Source of the DNA: Plazaster borealis
Lineage: Eukaryota > Echinodermata > Asteroidea > Forcipulatida > Labidiasteridae
Direction: 5' to 3'
Assembly (NCBI GenBank): GCA_021014325.1
Contig: CM037460.1
Location: 23,722,544 to 23,786,543 of the forward strand
Length of the DNA stretch: 64,000 nt
Below, one piece after another: positions 42,841 through 54,387 of the stretch (position 1 is its first letter; each line of letters opens with the position of its first letter). The notes beneath the pieces are model-generated. The model was not told the DNA's origin. It did no database searches and was given only the letters and a program-made list of their open reading frames with translations. The position numbers and the translations under genes were made by a program.

Positions 42841-43917
42841 AAAATGTTTTGTATTGATACCATGGGTCCTTTATAAGTTGATAAGCAGTTTGCAACAGCT
42901 AAATTTTATTTTCTGAAAGATAAAACCATTTATAATGCCGCAATTGCACAGTAGGGCTTTTAAAACCAAAGATAAACACCAAGTAAAAAAAACCATTCCG
43001 AGGACCTTGTTTCAGTTCAACGTGCTTTGGCCAAACTTCCAAAATGTCAGAATGCCCTGGGCAGTTCTGACAAATCATGGGGAAAATCCTTCGTTTATTT
43101 GCAACCTCAGTATAAACACAGTTGAATTTACATTCACTCAATAACAATAAAATTACTTAAAAACTACGATACAACAAATGTATCAACACAAATTTTTAAA
43201 AAACATTAAAGACGGAAACCAGGCAAGGCATGTATTAAGCATTGTGGAAAATCAATCCCACTACATGTACTGGAAAATTGCACACATGTATATTAGGCCT
43301 TGAATTTGGGAACTAATCCACAAGACCACAAGTCCATCTTTAGCGTTGCTCCACGTTGCACACATGTATATTAGGCCTTGAATTTGGGAACTAATCCACA
43401 AGACCACAAGGCTTGTGGCTCAAATTGTTTACTGGACCAGAATTCTCAGGACCAGAATCAAAATAAGAAAAAAACTTCCTGACCCAGTTTAACCATGGTT
43501 TAACACGCATTTAAGTTATAAACTGTTTTTATTTGAACAAGCGCTAAGACGTGTACATAGGGGAAGATTTATTTCTGTTGGGTATTTAGTTTACTTTATT
43601 ATGTCATTTCTAAGTAGAATTGAAAGGTATTTTATCAGACATTTGAACACAATGAACATTATCAATATTTAAACATAATTATTTTTTGTTCAAGATGTTT
43701 CACAGTAGGTTGTCACTATTATTATTCATTAATATTCTGTTAAAAAACATAAGACCGCTGGACTTGTCTTGAGTTTACTGGCCCGACACCAAAACTACTG
43801 GCGTCGGGCCTGTGATCCAGTGTAAAATGTGAGCCATCAGTTCACTGTAAAATATCAACTTCGTAAGCTATCTTTAGCGTTGCTCCACAGGCTGGCACGT
43901 TGGAAAAGGCCGTTTCT
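42841..43917. other. Non-coding with a local direct duplication
   Basis: An ~84-base direct duplication (about 43,273-43,330 and 43,357-43,412) shares ATGTATATTAGGCCTTGAAT and AACTAATCCACAAGACCACA. No gene recognised. Confidence 0.5.
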
Positions 43918-43921
43918 TTAA

Positions 43922-44304
43922 AGGGATCGTATAAGTTTGGTACTTGGAGCCCACCGTTTGTTTCAATCCTATCTAGTTGATACCATAAAACTAGCCTGTG
44001 AAATTTACATGTCAAAAGGTGGTAGCGTTTTCGAGATTTTGCGGAAAATCTGGAGCGGTTATGTCCACGCAGGAAGAATAATCTGCAATTGGAATACACA
44101 ATCTGATCAACGTTACTGCAGTAACGCTTCTCAGATTCAATTTTTGGGGGATAAAAAGGGATATCTTTTTCCGTATTGTCGCAGCACTTTGAAGTGAAAA
44201 GTTTCTCAAAATGCATTATACTATCCAAAGCTGCTGTACTTCTTACCCAGTAAGTTTGTAATGCCATTAATTTTCAGAGTCATTACCAAACGTACACAGA
44301 CCCT
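43922..44304. mobile_element. TTAA-flanked MITE, copy 2
   Basis: TTAA at 43,918-43,921 and 44,305-44,308. Terminal repeats AGGGATCGTATAAGTTTGG (left) and, inverted, AGGGTCTGTGTACGTTTGG (right). The interior is related to copy 1 at the right end (GCATTATACTATC, CCCAGTAAGTTTGTAATG) but different in the middle. Confidence 0.7.
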
Positions 44305-44308
44305 TTAA

Positions 44309-45831
44309 TTGCAATAGACTGAGCAAGTCTCGCGCATATCAAAAACGTATTTTTGCAATGACTCGCCCATCACTCGTTCCAAAGAACGGCTAACCATAGG
44401 TTGTTTGCCTTATTAATGATGCGTTAAAGCGCCATGCAATTATTGGTAAAAATATAAACCATCAGATTTTAAAGAAATTCTTAACAACAGCCTTTTTCAT
44501 TATGCAGTCGGTGTGAAGTACGTGTTATGTATTTTTCTTAGAAATGGTTTAGTTAAATAATCACCCTTAAAAAACCACCAATACGATAATTGATTGCCAA
44601 CTTGCATTACACACTCGCTACAGGTGGGCATTGGTAAGACACACCCCCACCCCCCTCTCTCTTTCTTTATCTCTCGTTTGTTTTGACCTCGGCATGTTGA
44701 TTTTGTATACCAATTCTGTGTCCAACTTAAACTATAGTTGCCGCAAAAAAAAAAAAAAAAAAAAAAATTAAGCCGAAGCATGCAGGCCAGTTTTATTATG
44801 GGGCAATAGATTGTATTCAACTGTGACTAATAACCATTGAAAAGACCATGGACAGAAAAAACGACGGATCTCTCTCCATTTTGACTAAAACTACCGGTAA
44901 TGACTCCACTCAATGCCACCGAACGATATCAGCCATAGCAGTATCTGAAAAGTTAGAGGTATGACAAAACATTATAACTACATCTTGGTCGTCTCAGCAC
45001 AATCGAAATAAAAAACATTACACAGTGCATTTCTATGTTGTGACAGGAAGGCAGGTAGACTGACGGAATGAGTTGGGGGTACTTAAGTATCCTGCCTTTC
45101 AATAGGCACAAGCAATCAAATACTCCAACTTCCATTATTTGGGCGTTATTTTTGTGCGTGAAAATGGATTTTCTTTTTCACCAAACGTCAGTAAAATTAT
45201 TTGAAGCATATCTTTTATTATCGGTGGTCCCTTGGAACATTCCAGATGTACTTTACGGTACTGTGTTGCATTGTGTTGATATGAGAATAGACTAAACGAA
45301 AAAATGAAACTACTTGATTAAAATATTAATTAGCTAATGTTGTGGGGTCATACGGGCTATAGCGACATACACGGTAAGAATCAATCTACTTTTGCCGTGG
45401 TCTCTATGAACCTAGACTTGGTTCAAGTCGGGTCTCGTGCTAATCGAGTCAGTAATCTATGAGTGTTGTAACGCGCGCCCTCTAGTGTCTTTTAATTGCC
45501 AATCCAGTGGCGAGTGAGGGCGCACAACAAAGCGGTGAAATAAAGCTGCGATTCTGAGTTAAATTGCATGCAGTGGATTAATCAGACGACGAAGGAGTCG
45601 ACGAAAGTTCGACTTGGGTCAAGTCTACTATGAACCATGCAGAGAACCAGCGCACGTGAAACAGTGCTAGTCTAAGTAATGCAAAATTGTGGCTCAGAAA
45701 CCTGCGTTTGCTTATAACATTTTAACATAAAACAGCGAAGCAATGGGTGAATAATTGCCATATTTCTTTTCCTTTATGTTGTTAAGTAATCTTCATTAAT
45801 GTGACTGAAATGTGGCTTCGATTTTAACATT
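44309..45831. other. Non-coding, no feature recognised
   Basis: Holds CT-rich and A-run stretches (44,641-44,690; 44,745-44,768). I see no coding or RNA signal. Confidence 0.4.
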
Positions 45832-46231
45832 AGGGAGCTTTCGATTCGGGACGGTGGGGCGTACAGGACGGAAAGTAACCGAACGCGGCGGTCCGTGCAC
45901 ACACGCTCCTGACCTGATTTGTAAGCTGTTTCGATTTCCGTGGACGGAGACGCGAGACGAGTGGTGGCGTGATCACGTGACATACGCGTGTTTTTGAAAC
46001 GGATAAATCTGTCTCTCCCAGCTCCGCTTGCAGTTGCAGTTGCAGAGACAGATTTATTGGTTTACATTTTTTTTGTAACATTTATTAAATTAATTAACCT
46101 TGAACCTCCTCAACTAAAATAAATAACAGCCTGCTTTGATTGGCAATCATGTGATTTTAATGAATCATGGCAATTGAATGAACTCATCTCAAGACTTAAG
46201 TGATTAAAATTAAAACAAAATAAACTGAACA

Positions 46232-48207
46232 TGCAAGCACAGTGTTATGGTGTTCCATATGTGCCACTCCTTTGGAAAACATAATTCCGTCGCATTTTTT
46301 TTTTTTTTTTTTGCGTCGCATTTTTTTTTTTTTTTTTTTTTTTTTTTTCTTTTTTTTTTTTTTCAGGCGCATTTTTTTTTTCAGGCGCATTTTTTTTTTT
46401 TCAGGCGCATTTTTTTTTCAGGCGCATTTTTTTTCTGAATCGGTCACGTGACCGTCACATGATGTCCATGTGATGATTTTTTTGCTCCGCTATTGCAGTT
46501 GGCGTGTGAACAATTCTATTCTTCCCCTTCAGGGTTGCGGCCATTGCTGTATTACAATTCGTTACAACTGTTTTAGACCATGTAGTGTTAAAACGCGCGC
46601 ATCTAACATTTTTTTTCAAGTGTTAAAACATACTGCTTTTCTATAATTAATGCATGTCTAAATTCATATGGTGCGTGAGACGCGCGCGTATACTAAGTGA
46701 GGCCAACGCAAAAAAACCAAAGGAAACACAATTTATATTCAAAAATAATGTCCACACCCGTCATCTGTGGCACCGCTGTTGCGAAAAAATATAACCATTC
46801 CTTTCTAGGGGGTAATGATAACTGATTGATTGGCTAGCGGGTTTCTGTCGCGCTAGCACTGTAATACACGCTTCCGTTGCTCGGTTCGTTTCTCAACTGT
46901 TCTTCTCCATTCCTGGAAGACCTTTAGAGTCATGTTTTAGTGTATTTGGTAGCCTTAATAGCCCAACGAAGCCGGTGTGTCCCTTTAAGTTAGCAGGGTT
47001 AAGATCTTAAGTGCAAACTTAAGTACTCCACTAAGTTAAAGGGGCACACCGGCTTCGTTGGGCTATTTAGGCTACAAAATACACTAAAACATGACTCTAA
47101 AGGTCTTCCAGGAATGGAGAAGAACAGTGTAGTCAAATTATGGATACAAGTTGTAAATAATACAAAAAAATCGAACGTAAGATTTTATTTCAGAGAGTCC
47201 GAGCAACGGAAGCTTGTATTACAGTGCACAGCGTGGGGACTCGCTACACGCAACACAGGGGCAGTCGTGTAGCTGGCTAGCAGAGTATATCGGCGGTGCT
47301 AGCGCGACAGAAACCCGCTAGCCAAGAGATAGCTGTACCTGGAAGCTCATGAACTTCTGGGAGGGGTAGGGAGCCAGACCACCAACTATACGTTGTTGTT
47401 ACTGCGGGTTTGCTAGTCGGCACACCTCGCTGATCGAATCCGTTGTTTCAAACATACGTCATCGATGGTTACTATGATGACTCGGACGCAATCAATCAGT
47501 TATCATTACCCCCTAGAATGGAATGGTTATATTTTTTCGCAACAGCGGTGCCACAGATGACGGGTGTGGACATTAATTTCGAATATAAATTGTGTTTTCT
47601 TTGTTTTGTTTGCGTTGGCCTCACTTAGTATACGCGCGCGTCCCACGCACAATGTGAATTTAGACATGCATTAATTATAGAAAAGCAGTATGTTTTAACA
47701 CTTGAAAAAATGACGCGCGCGTTTTAACACTTCATGGTCAAAAACAGTTGTGACGAATTGTAATACAGCAATGGCCGCAACCCTGAAGGAGAAGAATAGA
47801 ATTGTTCACACGCCAACTGCAATAGCGGAGCAAAAAAATCATTACATGGACATCATGTGGCGGTCACGTGACCGATTCAGAAAAAACGCGCCTGAAAAAA
47901 ATGCGCCTAAAAAAAAAATGCGCCTGAAAAAATGCGCCTGAAAAAAATGCGCCTGAAAAAAATGCGCCTGAAAAAAAAATGCGCCTGAAAAAAATGCGAC
48001 GGAAAAAAAATGCGACGGAAAAAAAGATGCGACGCAAAAAAAAATGCGACGCAAAAAAATGCGACGCAAAAAAATGCGACGCAAAAAAATGCGACGCAAA
48101 AAAATGCGACGCAAAAAAATGCGACGCAAAAAATGCGACGCAAAAAAAGAATGCGACGGAATTATTTTTTCCAAAGGAGTGGCACATATGGAACACCATA
48201 CAGTGTG
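46232..48207. mobile_element. ~2-kb foldback palindrome with long arms
   Basis: The left arm 46,232-47,010 and right arm about 47,030-48,207 are inverted copies. Shared landmarks include GTGTTCCATATGTGCCACTC, CACGTGACCG, TTAATGCATGTCTAAATTCA, GCGACAGAAACCCGCTAGCC and GCCGGTGTG at the centre. The right arm is longer because of insertions around 47,120-47,240 and 47,320-47,470. The outer part of each arm is a microsatellite of GCGCCTGAAAAAA and GCGACGCAAAAAA units (right arm 47,880-48,160). Architecture resembles foldback elements. No ORF beyond low-complexity frames. Confidence 0.75.
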
Positions 48208-48596
48208 CATCACAACAGTCTCCGATCATGTCCGGATCTGAATCTGAATTGAAGTTTCCAAAGCATTCTTCCAAAAAACATCACACCAAATTCTAAAGAC
48301 CAGAATTTCTGTACTTCAGCCTCACAAAATTGAGTTCGTACACTTGAAAAGGATTTTATAGGCCTAGTTTTATAGTGGGTTAAGCTTAATTAAACGCCAG
48401 TAACTCACCGAGTAGGCATTATATCCCATTCTGGTCCTTGCTCTATGATTCCATCATGTCATTTTCACGTAGTGAAAGTCACTGTGTGTGTAGTGTGTGC
48501 GCACGTGCACACGCGCTGTAAGTATGGGCCTACAAAACAACCATAACAACGTGTACAAATTGACACCACTCGGTCGTGCTTTCAGACCGGTGTCGC

Positions 48597-48836
48597 ATGC
48601 AATTATGTCCTCTATGCAATACAATCTGGCGAAAATTATTGCATATGCAATAATGTCCGCCGGACGGTTTTGCATATGCAATCGTGTCCGCCCGAACGCC
48701 GCTGCATAATGCAATTGTGTCCGCCCGGACACATTTGCATATGCAATCGTGTCCGCCCGAACGCTGCTGCATAATGCAATTGTGCCCGCCCGGACACATT
48801 TGCATATGCAATCGTGTCCGCCCCCGTGCAAAACCG
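48597..48836 (+). repeat. GCATATGC/GTCCGCC tandem array
   Basis: About seven ~30-base half-units alternate TTGCATATGCAATCGTGTCC and GCTGCATAATGCAATTGTGT, separated by GCCCGGAC or GCCCGAAC. Two copies contain exact ATTTGCAT (48,733 and 48,798). A related block is at 49,313-49,420. Confidence 0.8.
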
Positions 48837-49505
48837 TCCTTGCAGTAAATTAAACGCCCTCTATTGGTCAACGGAACACGAAGTACGTTCGCCATTTTTT
48901 TTAACAAGCTAAGTGCATGTCTGAACGACATGAATGATGTTGTGGACGGTTTGTAGTTCTGTCTTCTACTGTTGTGCTTCTACTTTATTGGTGACAACAA
49001 TACGTAGTGTAGTCAAGTAATATTCAACAACTGTGTATGATTCCTTGGCTATAGGAAGGCCATTAGAAAAGGAGATCTTTGAATGAAAACTTGCATGGAA
49101 AAACAACTCGTGAACGTGTGTCAGCCAGACCACAACAAAAAATAGCGCCCTCACAAGAGGTTAACCCCCCCCCCCCCCGTCGTAGCCTATGGGAAAATAT
49201 TCGGCCGTTGGGTATTCGCTGCAATCATAAAATACGTGAATATTCATGCTGCACGTGCATACGTACGTTCAGTGCATGCACGCTCGCTTACGCCCATACA
49301 TGTACATGTACATGTCCGCCGGACGGTTTTGCATAGCCCCGGACACGATTGCATATGCAAAAGTGTCCGGAGCGGACAGTATTGCATGGCGGGCACAATT
49401 GCATCTGACACCGGACGTTATTTCACCCCGATACCGTTCTCAAACTCTGCAGGACGGAGACATGTTCGGTTTCGCGCATGCGCCGATCGATTTTTCCGCT
49501 CCCTT
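48837..49505. other. Non-coding with a second GCATATGC block
   Basis: 49,313-49,420 repeats the TTTGCATAG, GATTGCATATGCAA and GTCCGGAG motifs in shorter form. A C run is at about 49,166-49,177. No gene. Confidence 0.5.
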
Positions 49506-49550
49506 ACCGTCCCGAATCGAAAGCTCCCGTCCCGAATCGAAAGCTCCCTA

Positions 49551-49965
49551 TTATCTTTATCACACTGTTTTTATTAATTGTAAGGGGGATGATAAGGGGA
49601 ACGCTACTGTTACCATGCCCATGGCAATCGTTTATTAATTTTAATTAACTTGAAACCCGCATTGTTGATCAATTATAAAAAATACGGACTTTATTTTCAA
49701 GAAGGGGTCTGAAGTATCACGTGACTATCTAAAATGTATCATGTGAAATTCGAAATAGCTGTCAAAGCTAGCAGAGGCCAGATTTGTTGGTTACTGTTTG
49801 TGAATATAATGACAATTATATCAAAGTCATCATTTTGAACTCATTAGTTTCATCCTCTTTTATAGGCCAAGTATGGACTAACGGGTCACGTGGTCATCGT
49901 AGTGCCTGTTGGGGATTCAATTTACACGATGAAGATCAATATGAACACTTTTAAGTGTTCATTAT
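49551..49965. other. Non-coding, downstream of the cysteine-rich gene
   Basis: Would be the 3' flank of the minus-strand gene. No clear polyadenylation signal that I would single out. Confidence 0.35.
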
Positions 49966-50853
49966 TTACAGAAGCTGCGGACAGCAGACAACAGGACTAG
50001 AGGGGTATGGGTTCTGAGTGTTTGCCACAATGCCTTCATAGCACTCATCTACGTTCCCTGTATAAGGACCACACCCGTCATTGAACAGTTGAGCGTCGCG
50101 GTTGGGCTCTGAATAATAAAGCCAGAGTTTCACGCAGTTGTCGGGTTGGTGAAGACGTTGACGGTATCCTTGCAAGTAGGCTTCGTTCAACTCATCAAGG
50201 GTACACAGGTGAGCTTCCAGAGCAGAGCACGCACTCGCCATCCCATCACGGTCTTCCTTAGCGTATACACCTCTTGTGTGATGATCGGGTCTCGAGGGCT
50301 CACTAGCCCGGGGCAGCACATGGCAGGAGAACTCTCATCACTCCGAAATCGGCAGCAGAAAACATGACCCGAGAGAGGTGGCTTCGGCGTGTTTGTCACA
50401 ATGCTCTTATAGCAGTCTCGACCTGAGTATGTACCACAACCATCGTTGAAAAGTTGAACGTCGTGGTTGGGTATCGAGAAATAAAGCCATTGCCTGGATG
50501 GTTGTCGATAGCCTCTCAAGAATGCCTCCTTCAACTCATCCAGTGTACAGAGGTGAGCGTCTAAGTCAGAGCAAGCCTCTGACTGCCCATCACAGTCAAT
50601 AAGATTGTAGCTCTCACTCGTAATGATTGGATGTGTATCGAACTCTAGCGAGAGATAGGTCAGTCCAGTCGTGTTCACTAGGATCTTTTTATCAGGTACA
50701 GAGTACCAGAAGCTTGTAGCAATAGGTACATGTATGTCTCGGTAGTAGCCAGCCTCGTAGGCTTGATGTATCAACCATGGTTAACACAGGTGCTGGTAGG
50801 CTTTTGACACTCAGACGAATCAGAGTTGTGCGAATCTGTACGACGGGGTGTAG
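49966..50853 (-). CDS. Terminal exon of a secreted-type protein with two tandem cysteine-rich domains
   Basis: Begins after an AG acceptor (50,855-50,854) and ends at the stop at 49,966 (…VVCCPQLL). It encodes two copies of a ~95-residue domain. Each copy starts SESYNLIDCDGQSEAC or YAKEDRDGMASAC, continues with AHLCTLDELKEAFLRGYR / AHLCTLDELNEAYLQGYR, then QWLYFSIPNHDVQLFNDGCG or KLWLYYSEPNRDAQLFNDGCG, then CYKSIV / CYEGIV and a final VFCC / VVCC. Domain 1 spans about 50,610-50,370 and domain 2 about 50,260-49,985. A one-base frame break lies between them near 50,270, and an in-frame TGA plus a frame change lie near 50,770, so the copy is damaged or misassembled. I do not recognise the domain; conserved cysteines suggest an extracellular fold. 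Confidence 0.6.
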
Positions 50854-50957
50854 CTGTTGAAGACATCGTGAAAAATGTTACCGTTGTCAAAAACCGCATC
50901 AAGTGAGGACAAAGTTAGGTTTATTGGAAACTACACAAAAGACATACCGGTACATAC

Positions 50958-51003
50958 CTCGTATATGGGTTCGGATTAGCTTGAGCTGTTTCATAAATCT
51001 CGG
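50958..51003 (-). CDS. 46-base upstream exon of the cysteine-rich gene
   Basis: Flanked on the minus strand by TTTTATTTGCAG and GTATGT. Encodes EIYETAQANPNPYT. The paralogue at 12.8 kb has the matching 40-base exon with the same phase (difference of two codons), which supports both borders. The intron to the next exon is about 104 bases. Confidence 0.5.
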
Positions 51004-51284
51004 CTGCAAATAAAAGGAAATAAGACGGAATTTAGATCAGTTGGGATAAACACAATCGGATATCTTGTTGGTCAATTCGTAATCCAACCAAATCGTACTC
51101 CAAAAAACAACTCGTAGTCCACCCAGCTCGTACTACGAACCACTGGTGCTCGAATGTTTTGCACGTAATGTAAAGTTCTCGATGTACAGAAATACACGGA
51201 TACAGAAACGGATACGGATACTTCAGCAACTTGTGTGTTCACGTGACGCGTGAACGCGGCTTCCGTGTTTTGCATGCACGTTAA

Positions 51285-52092
51285 AGGCCCTGTCACACCA
51301 TGGCGTATCGCCTGAACGTATGCCAACTTACGCGAAATATCGAAAATACGTTGGTGTACGCTAATATAAGTTAGGGGTAAGTTGGGGATACGTCGTTTAC
51401 GCTAAGAGCACGCTGTGATACGCTGTGAAGATTTGGAACACGTCGAGCCTGCGAAAAATTAATGAGCTTGTTCAAAATTTCTCGGCGTACTCAACGTGTG
51501 CTTGATAGGTTCTGCATAAGTTCCCGGTAAGTTCGTGGTACGTTAGACATACGTTGACATACGCTGATATACGTTAGAGGTACGTTTACTCGTAAGTTGG
51601 TATACCTTGATGTACGTCGGCTGGAGGTGACCCATGAGGAGGAGTGGGAGAGCGAGGACTGCCATTATTGGAGGCAGGAGCATCAGCACCACCACACCCA
51701 TCAGGTGAGGAGTGTTTTGGGAGGCATGTTTACTGCTCGATGCAGCGGCATAGGTCACGTGTTCGTTGTACGCTGAGGATACGCTGAGGATATATCGTCA
51801 AACACGGTAGAGATACGCTACAAATACGTTAAGCATACGTTGGTCATACGCTCACATACGCTGTGATACGCTGTCATAAGTTTGTTATAAGTTAGTGATA
51901 CGCTATCAATACGTTAGTCATACGCTATGTATACGTTTAATACGCTATGGATACGTCCATTCCAACACCGATGTCGACTTTTCCTATGCAATTCGTTGGG
52001 AAGTTGGACGTTCTTGGACTCTGGCAATTTTCGAGCTTTTTTTTGTATACGTCGGCATACGTTCAGGCGATACGCCATGGTGTGACAGGGCC
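51285..52092. mobile_element. TTAA-flanked MITE with phased TACGY motifs
   Basis: TTAA at 51,281-51,284 and 52,093-52,096. Inverted ends of ~40 bases begin AGGCCCTGTCACACCATGG and continue CGTATCGCCTGAACGTATG. Both arms are filled with TACGTT/TACGCT repeats every 10-11 bases (e.g. 51,538-51,595 and 51,775-51,960), separated by a unique, purine-rich centre (51,625-51,720). No transposase. A TAA duplication (Harbinger type) is an alternative reading of the border. Confidence 0.7.
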
Positions 52093-52096
52093 TTAA

Positions 52097-53450
52097 CAAC
52101 GGATAAGGGAGTTCATGCACGTAGGTTAAAAAACAGATACGCCTACCGTTTTGCTGATTTTAGTTGTATTTTTGCCCTAGATTAAAAACACCCTCCCCGG
52201 TATTGCTTTTAATAGTGTCATTCAGGATATAGAAATGTGTTAGTCATTTGTAGGCAAGAAAATTAGCAAAATGCGGTGTAAACAGTGTCTTTATTTCGCC
52301 ATGCTTGCTGGAATTTTTCTTCACATGGGATCTGACGCGCATCCAACGTAAACGGATTTGCGGTTATCTTATCTATATCCGTATCTGCACGCTTGCGAAA
52401 CCTGTCTTTAGCCCTACAGGAACGGCTAGCCATGACAACGCAATGCTTGTCTTTAGATGTTAAATTTGCATCGGGGATAAAGAATATTGTTATTTGGTTT
52501 TACCCGTACACCGATGTGTACCTATATGTAAACCTATGAAGTATAATTCTCTTAATGAAACCAATCAATGTTTACCTCCAAATATACATAAATAGCTTGA
52601 ATAAACAAACATTGGATAATAAAAAATAAAATAACAACAACTGCAACAACAACAACAACAACAGCATCAGATATGACTTTCGTTAGCCTTTTTGTACTTA
52701 AAAACAAAACGACATAAGATGGTATATATCGTCATTAGATTAGGCTATATGGAGGTATTATAGACTCTGTTATATAGTCCTAAAAATAGACTATCGTGAT
52801 CAAAATTCACCGCGGTACTGAAATTGTTCAAAAAGCGATGATGGGCTAGTTTCAGTCTGTATGCACGACAATATTCTTTCCTCGTTTACGTGTGGTCACA
52901 TCACAAAACAACATGAAGTTCAGCATTTCTGCTAATCATGATGATCTAGTTCGTGTTTACTCAACCGCTCCACGGTCTTTGTTGTTCGATCCGAGCACTG
53001 AGAGCATGTTCGAACACGATCAAAACGTAGCAGACGACAACAAAACTACCGTACATTCTTGACCACGTGGGTGATATTGATAGTTGTTTGAGTCGAAAAA
53101 TAAAAAGTTAATTTCTTCAAGAAAATCGTAGCTGATCTTACTTTAAAAAATACAGTAATAATACTAAACAATGTATTATCCAACATAATATATAACTTAA
53201 GTGTAACAAAGTATAACTCAGTAATGATCGTTTGTAACAACATCGTATGTGTCGTCAATATACATTTTATCATAACCGCCCCAAGAATGGTTTCATATTA
53301 TAAGTAAGTCTTACACTTTGGTCTTCTCGGTTACTGTCTGCGTTGGTAAAAAGAGGGGTGGTGTCTCGGTGACACCCCCAAGAGGCACCCACATGCAACG
53401 ACCCACATGATCCACATGATCCACATGATCCACCTGCTCCCCCTTACCTT
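52097..53450. other. Non-coding, no gene recognised
   Basis: Contains a CAA microsatellite (about 52,633-52,662) and a CCACATGAT repeat (about 53,402-53,435). Nothing else supported. Confidence 0.4.
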
Positions 53451-53454
53451 AATT

Positions 53455-53800
53455 CTTTTTAATTTGAGCGAATTTTTTTATAATCTTTCTTTATTAGTAT
53501 AATTGTTTTCAGAATTCTGAAAAAAACATATTAAACAGAATTAATTGGGACAGAAATGTTACCACCTTGAACTGCATGGATTCTAATTTTCCTGAATAAA
53601 CGGCTGGTCGGCCCCGGAATCCGCGGATAGAAATTTGATTTGAGCGAATTTGTTTTATAATCTTTCTTTGTTAGTATAATTGTTTTCAGAATTTTGAAAA
53701 AACATATATCACTGCGCATACTTGAAGATAGAATAAGATTAATTCGCTCAAATCAAAAAGAATTTATGGGGAGACAGAAATGTTACCACCGGAATCCGCA
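53455..53800. repeat. Direct and inverted local duplication
   Basis: 53,460-53,530 and 53,640-53,710 share TTTGAGCGAATT, TATAATCTTTCTTT and GTATAATTGTTTTCAGAATT. AATTCGCTCAAATC at about 53,741 is an inverted piece. ACAGAAATGTTACCACC occurs at 53,551 and 53,773. Confidence 0.7.
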
Positions 53801-53904
53801 GATGGAAATTCTGGCCCAATACGCGGCTAGCTTCAGTCTGGCCGTAGGTTGCTATAAAAAGCCCAATTGAATAGTCATGGTTCACGGATGGCTGGGTTTG
53901 CGAC

Positions 53905-54255
53905 TTGGGCACAGACCGTGAATATTTACGTAAATATTCACGTCAATATTTGCGATTGGGTGCACAAATCGCAAATATTTACGTCAATATTCACGTCAAT
54001 ATTTGCGATTGGGTGCACAAATCGCAAATATTTACGTCAATATTCACGTCAATATTTGCGATTGGATGCACAAATCGCAAATATTTACGTAAATATTCAC
54101 GTACATATTTGCGATTGGGGCACAAATCGTGAATATTCACGTCAATATTTGTGATCGGAGCACAAATCGTGAATATTCACGTAAATATTTACGTGAATAT
54201 TTTCGAATTGGGGCAAAAACCGTGAATATTTACGTAAATATTCACGTAAATATAT
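53905..54255. repeat. 53-bp tandem array of nested palindromes, about 6-7 units
   Basis: Each unit joins ATTTGCGATTGGGTGCACAA, with ATCGCAAAT closing a hairpin, to ATATTTACGTAAATAT or ATATTCACGTCAATAT. Successive GCGATTGGG starts are 53 bases apart (53,952; 54,005). Units at the right end are more diverged. Confidence 0.85.
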
Positions 54256-54387
54256 ATGTTTGATGTCCCTTCAGGGCCACCATATGTAAGTCCCCGGTAC
54301 ACACGGGGAAGCTATTCGAACGCACCCATACTACTTTCACGCCACATGTTTTTAAGGTTGCCCTTATGATGATCGAGCTTTTGAGCA

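Larger units (their letters stand above)
45832..49550. mobile_element. 3.7-kb unit bounded by inverted repeats
   Basis: The left end (45,832-45,855) starts AGGGAGCTTTCGATTCGGG. The same sequence inverted ends the unit twice in tandem (49,506-49,528 and 49,529-49,549). Both outer borders carry TA, as expected for a TA target duplication. Inside are a ~2-kb palindrome and a GCATATGC array; no transposase frame is visible, so this would be non-autonomous or a chance pairing of two smaller elements. Confidence 0.5.

Noticed and set aside
43842..44267. 141-codon ORF at 43.8-44.3 kb
   Set aside because: Coincides with a TTAA MITE and has no homologous frame in the other MITE copies.
46196..48296. 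Several ORFs rich in F or K in the foldback arms
   Set aside because: Translations of T/A microsatellites, with mirrored versions on both strands; no protein-like sequence.
53867..54154. Two overlapping ORFs in the 53-bp array
   Set aside because: Repetitive translation of the array only.
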